Shown here: positions 52,439-61,083 of the stretch, one piece after another
Numbering within the stretch: position 1 is the stretch's first letter
How the letters are laid out: the number at the start of each line of letters is the position of its first letter
From: Desulfonatronum thiosulfatophilum
GTDB taxonomy: Bacteria; Desulfobacterota; Desulfovibrionia; Desulfovibrionales; Desulfonatronaceae
Assembly (NCBI RefSeq): GCF_900104215.1
Contig: NZ_FMXO01000009.1
Span: 1 to 64,000 of the forward strand
DNA length: 64,000 nucleotides
Reading direction: 5' to 3'
The notes under the pieces: generated by a model
The model's input: the letters and a program-made list of their open reading frames with translations, nothing else
The model's database searches: none
What the model was told of the DNA's origin: nothing
Program-made: the position numbers and the translations under genes

Positions 52439-53089
52439 ATGACAAGTCCGGACACTCTCGAAAAAACGCGGCACACCACCGTCAGCCTGGAGAAAACCAT
52501 CTACACGCTGGGCCAGATGGAAAAGATCCCCGAACCGCAAATCGCACTGGCCGGACGTTCCAATGTGGGCAAATCATCCCTCTTGAACTGCATGACCAAC
52601 AGGAAAAAACTTGCCAAGATCAGTTCCGTTCCGGGTAAAACACGGAGCCTGAACTACTATCTAGTCCAGCCCGGGAATTTCTACCTGGTGGACCTCCCGG
52701 GCTACGGGTACGCCAAACGCCCAAAAAGCGAACGTAACGTCTGGGGAAATGTCATGGAACATTTTTTCACCAGAAACAAGAGCTTGGTCGGCCTGATCTT
52801 GATCCTGGACTGCCGTCTGCCGCCCCAGACGATGGATATGGAACTCGTGGCCATGGCCCAGGCCATTTCGGTTCCGTTGCTGCCGGTACTCACCAAGGCG
52901 GACAAATGCAATCAGCGCGAACGAACCGTGACCCACCGTGCCTGGGTGGATGTTCTCGGCCCGGATGCCGATCCCCTTTTCTTTTCCTCCAAAAGCCGCC
53001 AGGGCCGCGCGCAGCTCTGGAACGAAATTCATAACCTGGTCCAGGCGGTGACATCGGATCTGGAACAAGCCCCGACGGATACACTCTGA
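52439..53089 (+). CDS. engB: Ribosome biogenesis GTPase EngB/YsxC
   Basis: 216 residues from the ATG at 52439; the longer frame lacks support. G1 GRSNVGKSSLLN, G3 DLPGYGYAKRP, G4 TKADKCNQRE and G5 FFSSKSRQG are all present. It is an essential GTPase in 50S assembly. The gene appears monocistronic. Confidence 0.95.
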   Translation: MTSPDTLEKTRHTTVSLEKTIYTLGQMEKIPEPQIALAGRSNVGKSSLLNCMTNRKKLAKISSVPGKTRSLNYYLVQPGNFYLVDLPGYGYAKRPKSERNVWGNVMEHFFTRNKSLVGLILILDCRLPPQTMDMELVAMAQAISVPLLPVLTKADKCNQRERTVTHRAWVDVLGPDADPLFFSSKSRQGRAQLWNEIHNLVQAVTSDLEQAPTDTL

Positions 53090-53226
53090 ACGGGATGAAA
53101 TTTCACTTTTTGAAAAACCTAAAAATAGGGCATTTGTCTTCTATAAAAAGTCCAAAGTCTATCCGTGCGGGGTATGTCATTCACATCCAGGTAAACGGAC
53201 CCGCCTCCCATCCATCTTGTCGTGCT

Positions 53227-53262
53227 GATTTCGATTTCGATTGCGACTTCGATTGCGATTTT
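53227..53262. repeat. ATCGAA hexanucleotide tract, site 3 (inverted)
   Basis: Six units read as GATTTC/GATTGC on the plus strand, the complement of the tract at 50658. It lies between the convergent engB and sdaA genes. Confidence 0.85.
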
Positions 53263-53337
53263 GACGGATAACGCCCCGGCTACACTTTGGTTGCATGGAT
53301 ACTGGTGCGATATGGAAGGAAACAAATTTTCCGGCAA

Positions 53338-54555
53338 TTATGCTGTCGGCCTTGAGCACTGATAGACTTTGGCCAGGCCGCCCTGGGCCGTTTCACGGTA
53401 GAGGCTGGGGAGGTCGTGTCCGGTTTGCTGCATGGCTTCCACGACCTGATCAAAACTGATCAGGTGCCGCCCGTCGGAAAGCATGGCAAACTCCGCCGCG
53501 GCCAGGGCCCGAATGGCGGCAAAGCAGTTGCGCTCGATGCAAGGTACCTGGACCAGCCCCAGGATCGGATCACAGGTCAAGCCGAGATGGTGCTCCAGGC
53601 CCATTTCCGCGGCATACTCGATCTGGTGCGGCGAGCCGCCCAGCAGTTGGGCAGCGGCAGCCGCGGCCATGGCGCAGGCCACTCCCACTTCACCCTGACA
53701 GCCCACGTCCGCGCCGGAAATGGAAGCGTTGTGCTTGACCACATTGCCCACAAGTCCGGCCGTGGCCAACGCCCTGAGCATGTAGTCCTCCTCAAGACCG
53801 AGTTCCTTCTGCAGATAAAACAGCACTGCCGGCACAATGCCGCAGGATCCGCAGGTGGGCGCTGTGATCACGAATCCGCCCCCGGCATTATGCTCCGCGA
53901 CGGCCAATGCGTACGAGGAAAGCAACCCAGTCCGGCTGGCGCTGCGTCGCAGTTGCTTTGTTCGGGTCAGAAACCCCCTGGCCTTGCGTTGCAGGTTCAG
54001 CCCCCCGGGCAAGGAACCCTCCTCGTCCAGACCGGCTGCGATGGCTTCCTGCATTTTTACCCACACGAAGCCCAGGTGATCCCACAGGTCGGCGCCTTCG
54101 GTGGTTTCGGCCAGAGCCCAGAACGGCTTGCCCCGCGAGCAGGCCCAATCCAGGATCTCCTGCATCGAGGTCTGGGAGTAGAGGCGCGGGGTTTCGGAAT
54201 CCTTTTGATCCGCGTTGCGCAGTTCCCCACCGCCGATGCTGAAAACTGTCCAGTCGCCCACAACAGCTCCATCACCGTCCAGAGCCTGAAAATGCATCCC
54301 ATTGGGATGAAACGGCAGAAACTCCTCACTCCAGACCACCTCGCAACGCAACGGCTGCAGCCCCTGCGCCACGGCCTGGTCGGTCAGGTGCCCGCGTCCG
54401 GTCAGGCTCAGACTGCCGTACAGCGTGACCCGGACTGCCGCGGCCTGGGGATGGCGGCTTCGAAACTGCTCCGCGGCCCTGCGCGGTCCCATGGTGTGGC
54501 TGCTGGAAGGCCCCATTCCATATCGATACAGTTCACGCAGTGACTGCACTTGCAT
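53338..54555 (-). CDS. sdaA: L-serine dehydratase (single-chain, Fe-S)
   Basis: 405 residues. It deaminates serine to pyruvate with a [4Fe-4S] cluster. GPSSSHTMGPRRAAEQF opens the beta domain. Cluster cysteines are likely in APTCGSCG, DVGCQGEVGVACAMAA and PCIERNCFAA. This is the single-polypeptide type. Palindromic copy 3 lies 60 bases upstream of its start, so the repeat may be in its leader or promoter. Confidence 0.94.
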   Translation of the reverse strand: MQVQSLRELYRYGMGPSSSHTMGPRRAAEQFRSRHPQAAAVRVTLYGSLSLTGRGHLTDQAVAQGLQPLRCEVVWSEEFLPFHPNGMHFQALDGDGAVVGDWTVFSIGGGELRNADQKDSETPRLYSQTSMQEILDWACSRGKPFWALAETTEGADLWDHLGFVWVKMQEAIAAGLDEEGSLPGGLNLQRKARGFLTRTKQLRRSASRTGLLSSYALAVAEHNAGGGFVITAPTCGSCGIVPAVLFYLQKELGLEEDYMLRALATAGLVGNVVKHNASISGADVGCQGEVGVACAMAAAAAAQLLGGSPHQIEYAAEMGLEHHLGLTCDPILGLVQVPCIERNCFAAIRALAAAEFAMLSDGRHLISFDQVVEAMQQTGHDLPSLYRETAQGGLAKVYQCSRPTA

Positions 54556-54615
54556 CTCCTCATCACAAAAAAATCAAAAAAATTACTCAACACATTTTGA
54601 TACCATGCATGAAGT

Positions 54616-54786
54616 GGTCCGGCTTGTCTCGATTTTTCGGCATCGCATGTCTGACTGAGTCAGGATTCGTTCATCGAACCATTGCCGGACGCTTGAAGCG
54701 CCAAATGCTGTTTACTCACGCAATGGTTCGATGCTAAGAAGCCGACGAAGGAGTTGCGAGGCCGAAAAATCGAGACAAGCCGGACC
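54616..54786. repeat. Dispersed palindromic element, copy 3
   Basis: 171 bp. Outer arms GGTCCGGCTTGTCTCGATTT and its exact complement at 54767-54786; inner stem CATCGAACCATTGC with GCAATGGTTCGATG, where an A-T pair of copy 2 is replaced by G-C. It fills the gap between sdaA and the AsmA gene (both minus strand). Confidence 0.93.
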
Positions 54787-54804
54787 GCTGGTGAGTCGTT
54801 GCGA

Positions 54805-56841
54805 TCAGAACAGCTTTTTCAACAGTCCACCCAGTCCTTCTTCGGCATCATCGCCCAATTGACGGCGCAGAGTTCGCTCGAGCTCCTGCTTGGCCTTGCC
54901 TTTGAGCTTTTCCGCCTCCTCCGCGGCCCGTTGCCGGAGTGCGTCATCGACATTCAGGGCAAAGTTTGGGTCACTCAACGGGCCGGAAATGCGCAAAGGG
55001 ATGGTCAGTCCCTTGAGCTCCTCCCATTCCCTGCCGTGCTGGCCTTCCAGGGTTCCCACGACGCCGACGTCCACCACCATGTCTACGCTTTTCGTGGGCA
55101 ACTCCAACACGCCCTCCCCGTTCATGCGCAATAATGGGGAAGCCATTGCCAGGTCCTGGGTCACGGCTTTGGCGTCGCCAATCTGGAAGGAACCGCTGAG
55201 ACTGGTGAAATCGGTCTTTTGGACCAGATCCGTCTCCCCAATGGTCCGCCCCCGGAAAGCTGCATGCACCTTGCGCACTTCGTGGGGCAGGTTCACGCCC
55301 CAGAGGGCGCCGTCGACAAAATCCAGGGACAGATTTCCGCGCAGGCCATGCATGACGGCATGTTCACTCAGCCCGGCGCCCTGCAGTTCGGCCGCAACCT
55401 CCGCCGTACCGGACAAAATATTTGTTTGCGCCAGAGCGATCAAGGCTTCCTGGGCCTCAACGCCCTGGACCCGCAGATCGACAATATAGGTTGGCGGCGC
55501 AACTGCGCTGTCCAGCAACGCGCTCAGGTTAATCTGGCCGGCAAAAGCGTGGGTGAGCAGGTCCTGGAGCGTCAACTGTCCATCGCGCAGGCTCAGGGCC
55601 ATCCGGGAATCCGTCAGTCGCAATTCATCCGCAAGCACTGTCGCCACGTAAAGCGAAAGCTGCCCATTCACACTCTCCAGTATGGAAAGATCCGGTTCTT
55701 CCCGCGAAAGCTGCCGCTCATCGGAGGACACGGAATCCTGGACCGCATTCGTAGACGATGCCGCGGCAGATTCTTGGCCCCGCACATCGCCGGCCATATC
55801 GTTTTCGAAACCTTCCGTTTTTCCAGATGTTCCATCGGGTCTTGCGGAACCATTCAGGCCGTTGACCGTACGCTGATTCTTCAGTTCCCGCAGCAGCGGA
55901 TTCAGATCAAGCGTATCCGCGGTGAATGCCGCGGCAATCTCAGGTTTGCCGCTGTAGTCGACCCGCAGATCACCGACCAGCCTGAGGTCGTCCAGGGAAA
56001 ACAGCAGCGGGTCGATGACTGCCACCCGGCCCTCCATGTCGAGCCTGACCTCGCCTTGAACAGCAACAACCTTGCTCCCGCCGGGGACGTCGTCACCCCG
56101 GGCCACGACATCGGCCTTAACATCCCGCAATTCTAGGAGCTGAAAATCCGGGGCCAGTCGGGCTTCTGCCCGCAGAGTGTTCGCCATGCTGACCTGATCG
56201 ACATCCGCCCTGCCCTCCAGCGCAATGGACACCCACTCTCCCGGCGCAAACCGGGACAAAGTCAGATGCAGATCACGCACCTCTGTTGTCCTGCCGGCCT
56301 GGCGGTCGTCGATCACGATTTCCGCATTGGCCATCCGCAGTCCCTCGACCACGATCTCCCATTCCCTCTCGGTTGCCGTTTCCGGAGTCGGCTCTTCCGT
56401 ACGATCCGGTACGGAACGCGGATCTTCCCGCGCATCTTCCGGTTCCGGTTGACGTAAATTATCCAGATTGGAACGGCCGTCGTCCAGGGTCAGCACGTGC
56501 ACGGCCACGTCGTGCAGCACGATCTCGCCGACCTGGAGACGCTTGCGGAACAACGGCGTTACGTCCACGAACAGTTCGGCGCTGCCCACGGTGAGCAAGG
56601 GACGATGTTCTTCCATGCCCGGTGGGTTGCCCAGTTCGGCCGCGCCCATGGAAATGCCCAGCCGCGGCCAGAAGGTCCAGGAAAGGTCGCCAGTGATGAG
56701 CACTTCCCGATCCGTAGCCTCCTGGACTTGCCTGGCAATCAGGGGACGGAAGGCATTTGGGTCCACCAGCATCGCCAGCGCAACAACGGCGCCGACAGCC
56801 AGCAGGACGAGAATGCCGATTATAATAAGGATTTTTTTCAT
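54805..56841 (-). CDS. AsmA-family envelope protein
   Basis: 678 residues. An N-terminal membrane anchor (ILIIIGILVLLAVGAVVALA) precedes the AsmA domain (VDPNAFRPLIARQVQEATDR, LSWTFWPRLGISMGAAELGN). The C-terminal AsmA_2-like region (TSLSGSFQIGDAKAVTQDLA, MVVDVGVVGTLEG) is typical. A low-complexity acidic linker lies at about 320-390. AsmA-like proteins span the periplasm and are linked to phospholipid transport to the outer membrane. The start follows AAGGAGTTTC. Confidence 0.9.
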   Translation of the reverse strand: MKKILIIIGILVLLAVGAVVALAMLVDPNAFRPLIARQVQEATDREVLITGDLSWTFWPRLGISMGAAELGNPPGMEEHRPLLTVGSAELFVDVTPLFRKRLQVGEIVLHDVAVHVLTLDDGRSNLDNLRQPEPEDAREDPRSVPDRTEEPTPETATEREWEIVVEGLRMANAEIVIDDRQAGRTTEVRDLHLTLSRFAPGEWVSIALEGRADVDQVSMANTLRAEARLAPDFQLLELRDVKADVVARGDDVPGGSKVVAVQGEVRLDMEGRVAVIDPLLFSLDDLRLVGDLRVDYSGKPEIAAAFTADTLDLNPLLRELKNQRTVNGLNGSARPDGTSGKTEGFENDMAGDVRGQESAAASSTNAVQDSVSSDERQLSREEPDLSILESVNGQLSLYVATVLADELRLTDSRMALSLRDGQLTLQDLLTHAFAGQINLSALLDSAVAPPTYIVDLRVQGVEAQEALIALAQTNILSGTAEVAAELQGAGLSEHAVMHGLRGNLSLDFVDGALWGVNLPHEVRKVHAAFRGRTIGETDLVQKTDFTSLSGSFQIGDAKAVTQDLAMASPLLRMNGEGVLELPTKSVDMVVDVGVVGTLEGQHGREWEELKGLTIPLRISGPLSDPNFALNVDDALRQRAAEEAEKLKGKAKQELERTLRRQLGDDAEEGLGGLLKKLF

Positions 56842-57456
56842 GAAACTCCTTCTCTATGTAAGGCCCCAGATTCAAGTACTGATTTACGAGGATGAAAGGT
56901 CTTGACGTCAACCCGTCTCCTTCAGACACAACACACGACCATTCCCTCCACCACATCCATACCGCGAATGTCAGGTGTGAGGCCGGAGAAAAGGCGATCA
57001 AAGGCTTCCAGACCCTTGAGATACAGGATTGACACTGTCCGGCCGGAGTCTTCTCCCGCATGCGCAGCGTAATGCTCAAAGGATAGGCCACAACTCCAGT
57101 GACGACAATCCTCCCGGCCATGAATGTGTAGAATCATCACTCAACACGTGGCAACCCTCTGAGCAAGTATTACTGGAGAGGCTGAGGGGGCATTCGAACT
57201 CAAGGCTCAATTTATCTTTCCACGAAGAACTACGCTGCAGAAGTCCGGCTTGCCATCCGAGAAATATGGATTAGGTGATATGTGCCCGACCCATCCTTGA
57301 AGAACAGCAACTGCCGTACGGCAGCGCCCCCCCACACTTGAATAATTTTGTTGTCAAGCCATGACATTTATTTGAATTTAACTATTTCTACTTTGAAACG
57401 AAGGCTGAACTCGACGGCTTCTGCTGCCATGAACATGTTTGAACTGAGGATACACC
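56842..57456. other. Intergenic region, possible small ORF
   Basis: 615 bases between divergent genes. A 72-codon minus-strand ORF (56922-57140, MMILHIHGREDCRHWSCGLS...) is the only candidate. It lacks a ribosome site and is not called as a gene. Confidence 0.4.
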
Positions 57457-58128
57457 ATGAAAATCATCTATTGGAAACTGATCTTGATCGTTGCGATTGT
57501 CTTGTTGGGAGCGGAAAATCTCTCCGCGAGAACGGTTTATGTCGGGGAACGTCAGGAGATAACTCAACGCACCGGCCCGTCGACCGATCATCGAGTATTG
57601 AAAATGCTGCCCACCGGGGCTCGATTGACAGTTTTGGAAACGAATGACGGCTGGTTGCGCGTTCAAGGCCCAGACGGAACCGTCGGCTGGGTGCTGCAGC
57701 GATTTACCTCTGGAGAACTGCCCAGCAACCTGCAACTGGAACGCCTCCAGCAGGAATACGACCAGCTTCGGGCCGCTTCCGGGGGTGCTTTGGACAGGGT
57801 AGCCGAACTGGAAGCCTCCAACACGAACCTCATGGATTCACTTTCCGAAGCCACCAGCAGTCTTGCCGCTTTGGACGAAAAATATACGACTCTGGCCGCG
57901 GAGGCGGCTAACGTTATTGAATTGAAGGAACAACATGACCAAGCCATGCAGGATTTACAACAAGCAGAGGCCCGGATCATTCGATTGAGCGAAGAGAACG
58001 CGGAACTGCGTTCATCTGAACAGTTGCGCTGGTTTCTTTCCGGAGCTGGAGTCGTTTTCGGTTCCTGGCTGTTCGGCTTTCTCATGGGACGCCGGCGGCG
58101 CCGACAACCTTCCAGTCTGAGGTTGTAG
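57457..58128 (+). CDS. SH3-domain protein with coiled coil (TIGR04211-like)
   Basis: 223 residues. A signal peptide or anchor (WKLILIVAIVLLGAENLSA) is followed by a bacterial SH3 domain (TVYVGERQEITQRTGPSTDH, RLTVLETNDGWLRVQGPDG). A long coiled coil spans about residues 90-185, and a C-terminal membrane helix (WFLSGAGVVFGSWLFGFLMG) ends in an Arg-rich tail. This matches the YgiM-like TIGR04211 family of envelope proteins. The role is unknown. Confidence 0.9.
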   Translation: MKIIYWKLILIVAIVLLGAENLSARTVYVGERQEITQRTGPSTDHRVLKMLPTGARLTVLETNDGWLRVQGPDGTVGWVLQRFTSGELPSNLQLERLQQEYDQLRAASGGALDRVAELEASNTNLMDSLSEATSSLAALDEKYTTLAAEAANVIELKEQHDQAMQDLQQAEARIIRLSEENAELRSSEQLRWFLSGAGVVFGSWLFGFLMGRRRRRQPSSLRL

Positions 58129-58467
58129 AGTCACTGTCACCAATGTGGCCTTTTATCATCATCCTGCCTCAATACATTCCTTGTCAGTGGCATATGAGGT
58201 CGTGCCCCCATTGTTCACAGGGAGTCGGATTCTAGAATTGGGTCACTGGCGTTCATTATTCGTTGGCCTGACGGCTCACGCCCTCTCCTGGCCATGAGCC
58301 GACAAATGCGAAAGGACTGAACCTATGCGGTCTGATTTTGAAATCCTCGGAGGGCTGGGACCTCGTTTCCAGCCACTTCGATCATGCCGTTGCTCATGGC
58401 CAATGGGCTGCGGCTGAAAAAATTTCGGGGCATAGGATTCATTAAACAGCGCAACGAGGAGGAAAAA
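58129..58467. other. Intergenic region
   Basis: 339 bases. It contains the leader of the following aldo/keto reductase (GAGGAGG ribosome site at the right end); nothing else is clear. Confidence 0.5.
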
Positions 58468-59469
58468 ATGGAACATGTTACAATCCCGCAAACAAAACTT
58501 GATGTCAGCCGTGTGGCGCTGGGCACCTGGGCCATCGGCGGCTGGATGTGGGGCGGAACCGATGAGCAGGAGTCGATCAGGACGATTCATGCGGCTCTGG
58601 ACAAGGGCGTGAACGTGATCGACACAGCTCCGGTTTACGGCTTTGGCCGCTCTGAAGAAATCGTCGGCAAAGCCCTGAAGGAATATGGGCGTCGCGAGAA
58701 CGTCCGCATCGCCACGAAGGCGGGCCTGAACTGGACCGCCGACGGTCAGGTCTTCCGCGACTGCACTCCAGAACGGATCACGAAGGAAATTGACGAATCC
58801 CTGCAGCGGCTCGGGGTCGACCACATCGACATCTACTTCGTGCATTGGCCGGATCCGACGGTGCCCATCGAGGAAACCGCCCAGGTGATGAACAATCTTT
58901 TCAAGCAGGGCAAGATCGGCTCCATCGGCGTGTCCAACTATTCAACAGCGCAAATGGACGCCTTCCGCGGCGAAGCTCCGCTGCATCTGTGTCAGCCGCC
59001 GTACAACATCTTCGAGCGGGAAATCGAACAGGACATATTGCCCTACTGCAAGACCAACAACATCGCCCTGATGACCTACGGCGTGCTCTGCCGCGGCCTG
59101 CTCAGCGGAAAGATGCGCCGCGACCGGGAGTTCAAGGGGGACGACCTGCGCAAGGCGGATCCGAAGTTCCAGCAGCCCCGATACGACCAGTACCTAGCGG
59201 CAGTCGAGGAGCTCAAGGCGCTGGGCTCGAAGAAGAACAAGGGACTGCTGCCCTTTGCCGTGCGCTGGGTTCTGGACCGTGATGTGGAAATCGCGCTCTG
59301 GGGCGGCCGCAATCCGGACCAGATGGAACCGCTGGCGGAAATCGAAGGCTGGAAAGTGGATTCCGAAATCATGCAGCGCGTGGAAGACATTCTGGATGAG
59401 CATGTCACGGACCCCGTTGGTCCGGAATTCATGGCCCCCCCTTCCCGGAACGACGTCAGCATGGATTGA
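58468..59469 (+). CDS. Aldo/keto reductase (YajO/Tas-type)
   Basis: 333 residues from the ATG behind GAGGAGGAAAAA. Active-site pattern: VNVIDTAPVYGFGRSEEIVG (Asp, Tyr), IATKAG (Lys), DIYFVHWPDPTVP (His) and IGSIGVSNYS. The C-terminal nucleotide-binding segment ALWGGRNPDQMEPL is typical. It likely reduces aldehydes with NADPH. The DUF72 relic starts eight bases after its stop. Confidence 0.93.
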   Translation: MEHVTIPQTKLDVSRVALGTWAIGGWMWGGTDEQESIRTIHAALDKGVNVIDTAPVYGFGRSEEIVGKALKEYGRRENVRIATKAGLNWTADGQVFRDCTPERITKEIDESLQRLGVDHIDIYFVHWPDPTVPIEETAQVMNNLFKQGKIGSIGVSNYSTAQMDAFRGEAPLHLCQPPYNIFEREIEQDILPYCKTNNIALMTYGVLCRGLLSGKMRRDREFKGDDLRKADPKFQQPRYDQYLAAVEELKALGSKKNKGLLPFAVRWVLDRDVEIALWGGRNPDQMEPLAEIEGWKVDSEIMQRVEDILDEHVTDPVGPEFMAPPSRNDVSMD

Positions 59470-59476
59470 CGGAAGG

Positions 59477-59887
59477 ATGAAAAACTATGTGGGGTGTTCG
59501 GGATACAGCTACGACAGCTGGACTGGCGCATTCTATCCCAGGGATGTTCCGAAAAAGCGATTGCTGAAATATTATGCAGAATATTTCGATACGGTGGAAA
59601 CCAACAGCAGCTTCTACCGCCTGCCCAATGAAAGCACTTTAAAAAACCTGGTATCATGGCGTACCGGCAATTTCCGCTTCACGCTCAAGGGAAGCCGGTA
59701 CGTCACCCACAAAAAAACTTAACGATGTCGGGGACGCAGTCGGATTTTCTATGATGCTGCCAGCATGCTCAAAGGGAAATTGGCCTGCATCCTGTGGCAG
59801 TTACCGGACACTCTGCATAAGAACCTGGACAAGCTGGAATCGTTCTTCAGGGTACTCAGTGACGACTTCCTGATTCCTGAACAATAA
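59477..59887 (+). pseudogene. DUF72 protein, broken
   Basis: The N-terminal frame reads YVGCSGYSYDSWTGAFYPRD, then DTVETNSSFYRLP and FRFTLKGSRYVTHKK. An extra A in an A7 run (59713-59719) stops it early. LNDVGDA continues in a second frame and, after another shift, FYDAASMLKGKLACILWQLP and NLDKLESFFRVL follow. It ends at 59887, about half the usual length. DUF72 proteins are TIM-barrel enzymes of unknown role. Confidence 0.8.
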
Positions 59888-59892
59888 CGACT

Positions 59893-60465
59893 TCATCTCG
59901 GTGCCAGCCATTCAACTACGATCAGCAGAATAATCAGAGCTATGGCCGTCAGCACGGCAACGGTACCTCTCTGGAGATCCAGCAGTTCATGCAGGGTCAG
60001 CTTGCCGTAGTCTCCCCACTCCTGCACCTTTTTCTTGATCTTTTCCGGAACTTCCGCAAACAGCCACGATCCGGCTATCAGCCCAGCGGCCACTGCCAGG
60101 GCATCGAAGTTCCCCTGGCCAATGGCCGCGGCGTTGGTGCCCGGACAGTATCCGCTCAAGCCGAAACCGGCACCGAAGATCAAGCCGCCGATAATATTGG
60201 CAGCATATCGCGTTGAGGGCAGCTGGTACTGGACCATTCCCATGCGATGCATGACGTAAATCCCGATCATCCCGACCAGAATCGCCGATGCCATGACCTT
60301 GATGACGGTGAAATCCTCCAGCAGCAGAACGCCGATCAGTACGTGATATTTGGCCACTCCGCCTTTCTGGAGGAGAAAGCCGAACGCGACTCCGAAGACC
60401 AGACCGAGAAAGAGCTGGCCGGAGTTGCTTTCCGGAAACGAAGTGGATTCTGGTTTCGCTGACAT
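59893..60465 (-). CDS. YeeE/YedE sulfur transport protein (second half type)
   Basis: 190 residues, four to five membrane helices. The family signature is FGAGFGLSGYCPGTNAAAIG with its pore cysteine. YeeE proteins carry thiosulfate or other sulfur species into the cell. It follows the other YeeE-type gene by three bases; together the two may form one two-part transporter. AGCGAAACCAG precedes the start region poorly, so coupling is likely. Confidence 0.85.
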   Translation of the reverse strand: MSAKPESTSFPESNSGQLFLGLVFGVAFGFLLQKGGVAKYHVLIGVLLLEDFTVIKVMASAILVGMIGIYVMHRMGMVQYQLPSTRYAANIIGGLIFGAGFGLSGYCPGTNAAAIGQGNFDALAVAAGLIAGSWLFAEVPEKIKKKVQEWGDYGKLTLHELLDLQRGTVAVLTAIALIILLIVVEWLAPR

Positions 60466-60468
60466 GAT

Positions 60469-61083
60469 CTAGACCCTGTAGAGCAGCATGGCGACAAGGA
60501 TACCGCCGATAAAAAAGCAGATCACCGCCACCCAGCTGCCGACGGATAATTGTAATGTTCCGCTGATACCGTGACCACTCGTACATCCGCCTGCCACTCG
60601 CGCGCCAAAAGCCATAAGTACGCCACCGAAAAAGGCGGCAATCAGTCGCAGCGACAGCGCACCCTCGCCGAATCTCGCTTCCCACAATGGCGGCAGCCAT
60701 CGTCCCGTGATTTCACCACCGGTCCAGGCAGCCAAAAACGCCCCGATGAAAATCCCGGCAAAAAGCATCAGGCTCCATGAGACTTGCGGTTTATTCTGCT
60801 GAAAATAGGGAAGAACATTTACTCTTCGCGGCGCGAAAAGCTTACCCAGCATACCTGCGATGATCGCATAGGCGCTGGATGCGCCGATTTTCTTGCCGGA
60901 AAAATAGAATGTCAGCCAGGAGAGAACTCCAATCAATCCGCCGGCAAGATACGGCGACCAGGCTGGTCCGGGATAGGACAACGGGCTGAGGGGATCCGTT
61001 TGCTGTCCCAGAGCATGCGCGGAACATGCAACAAGGAACGTCCCCGCAGTGACGACAGCCCTGCCCAAGGTCATCCCCGTCAT
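60469..61083 (-). CDS. YeeE/YedE sulfur transport protein
   Basis: 204 residues from the ATG overlapping the upstream gene stop; a longer frame is unsupported. An N-terminal hydrophobic segment is followed by GGLIGVLSWLTFYFSGKKIG, ending with the signature AFGARVAGGCTSGHGISGTL that bears the conserved cysteine. It is the first of two YeeE-type genes co-transcribed with the persulfide dioxygenase-like gene. Confidence 0.87.
   Translation of the reverse strand: MTGMTLGRAVVTAGTFLVACSAHALGQQTDPLSPLSYPGPAWSPYLAGGLIGVLSWLTFYFSGKKIGASSAYAIIAGMLGKLFAPRRVNVLPYFQQNKPQVSWSLMLFAGIFIGAFLAAWTGGEITGRWLPPLWEARFGEGALSLRLIAAFFGGVLMAFGARVAGGCTSGHGISGTLQLSVGSWVAVICFFIGGILVAMLLYRV

Noticed and set aside
53416-54543. 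375-codon plus-strand ORF
   Set aside because: Antisense to sdaA, which has full domain support.
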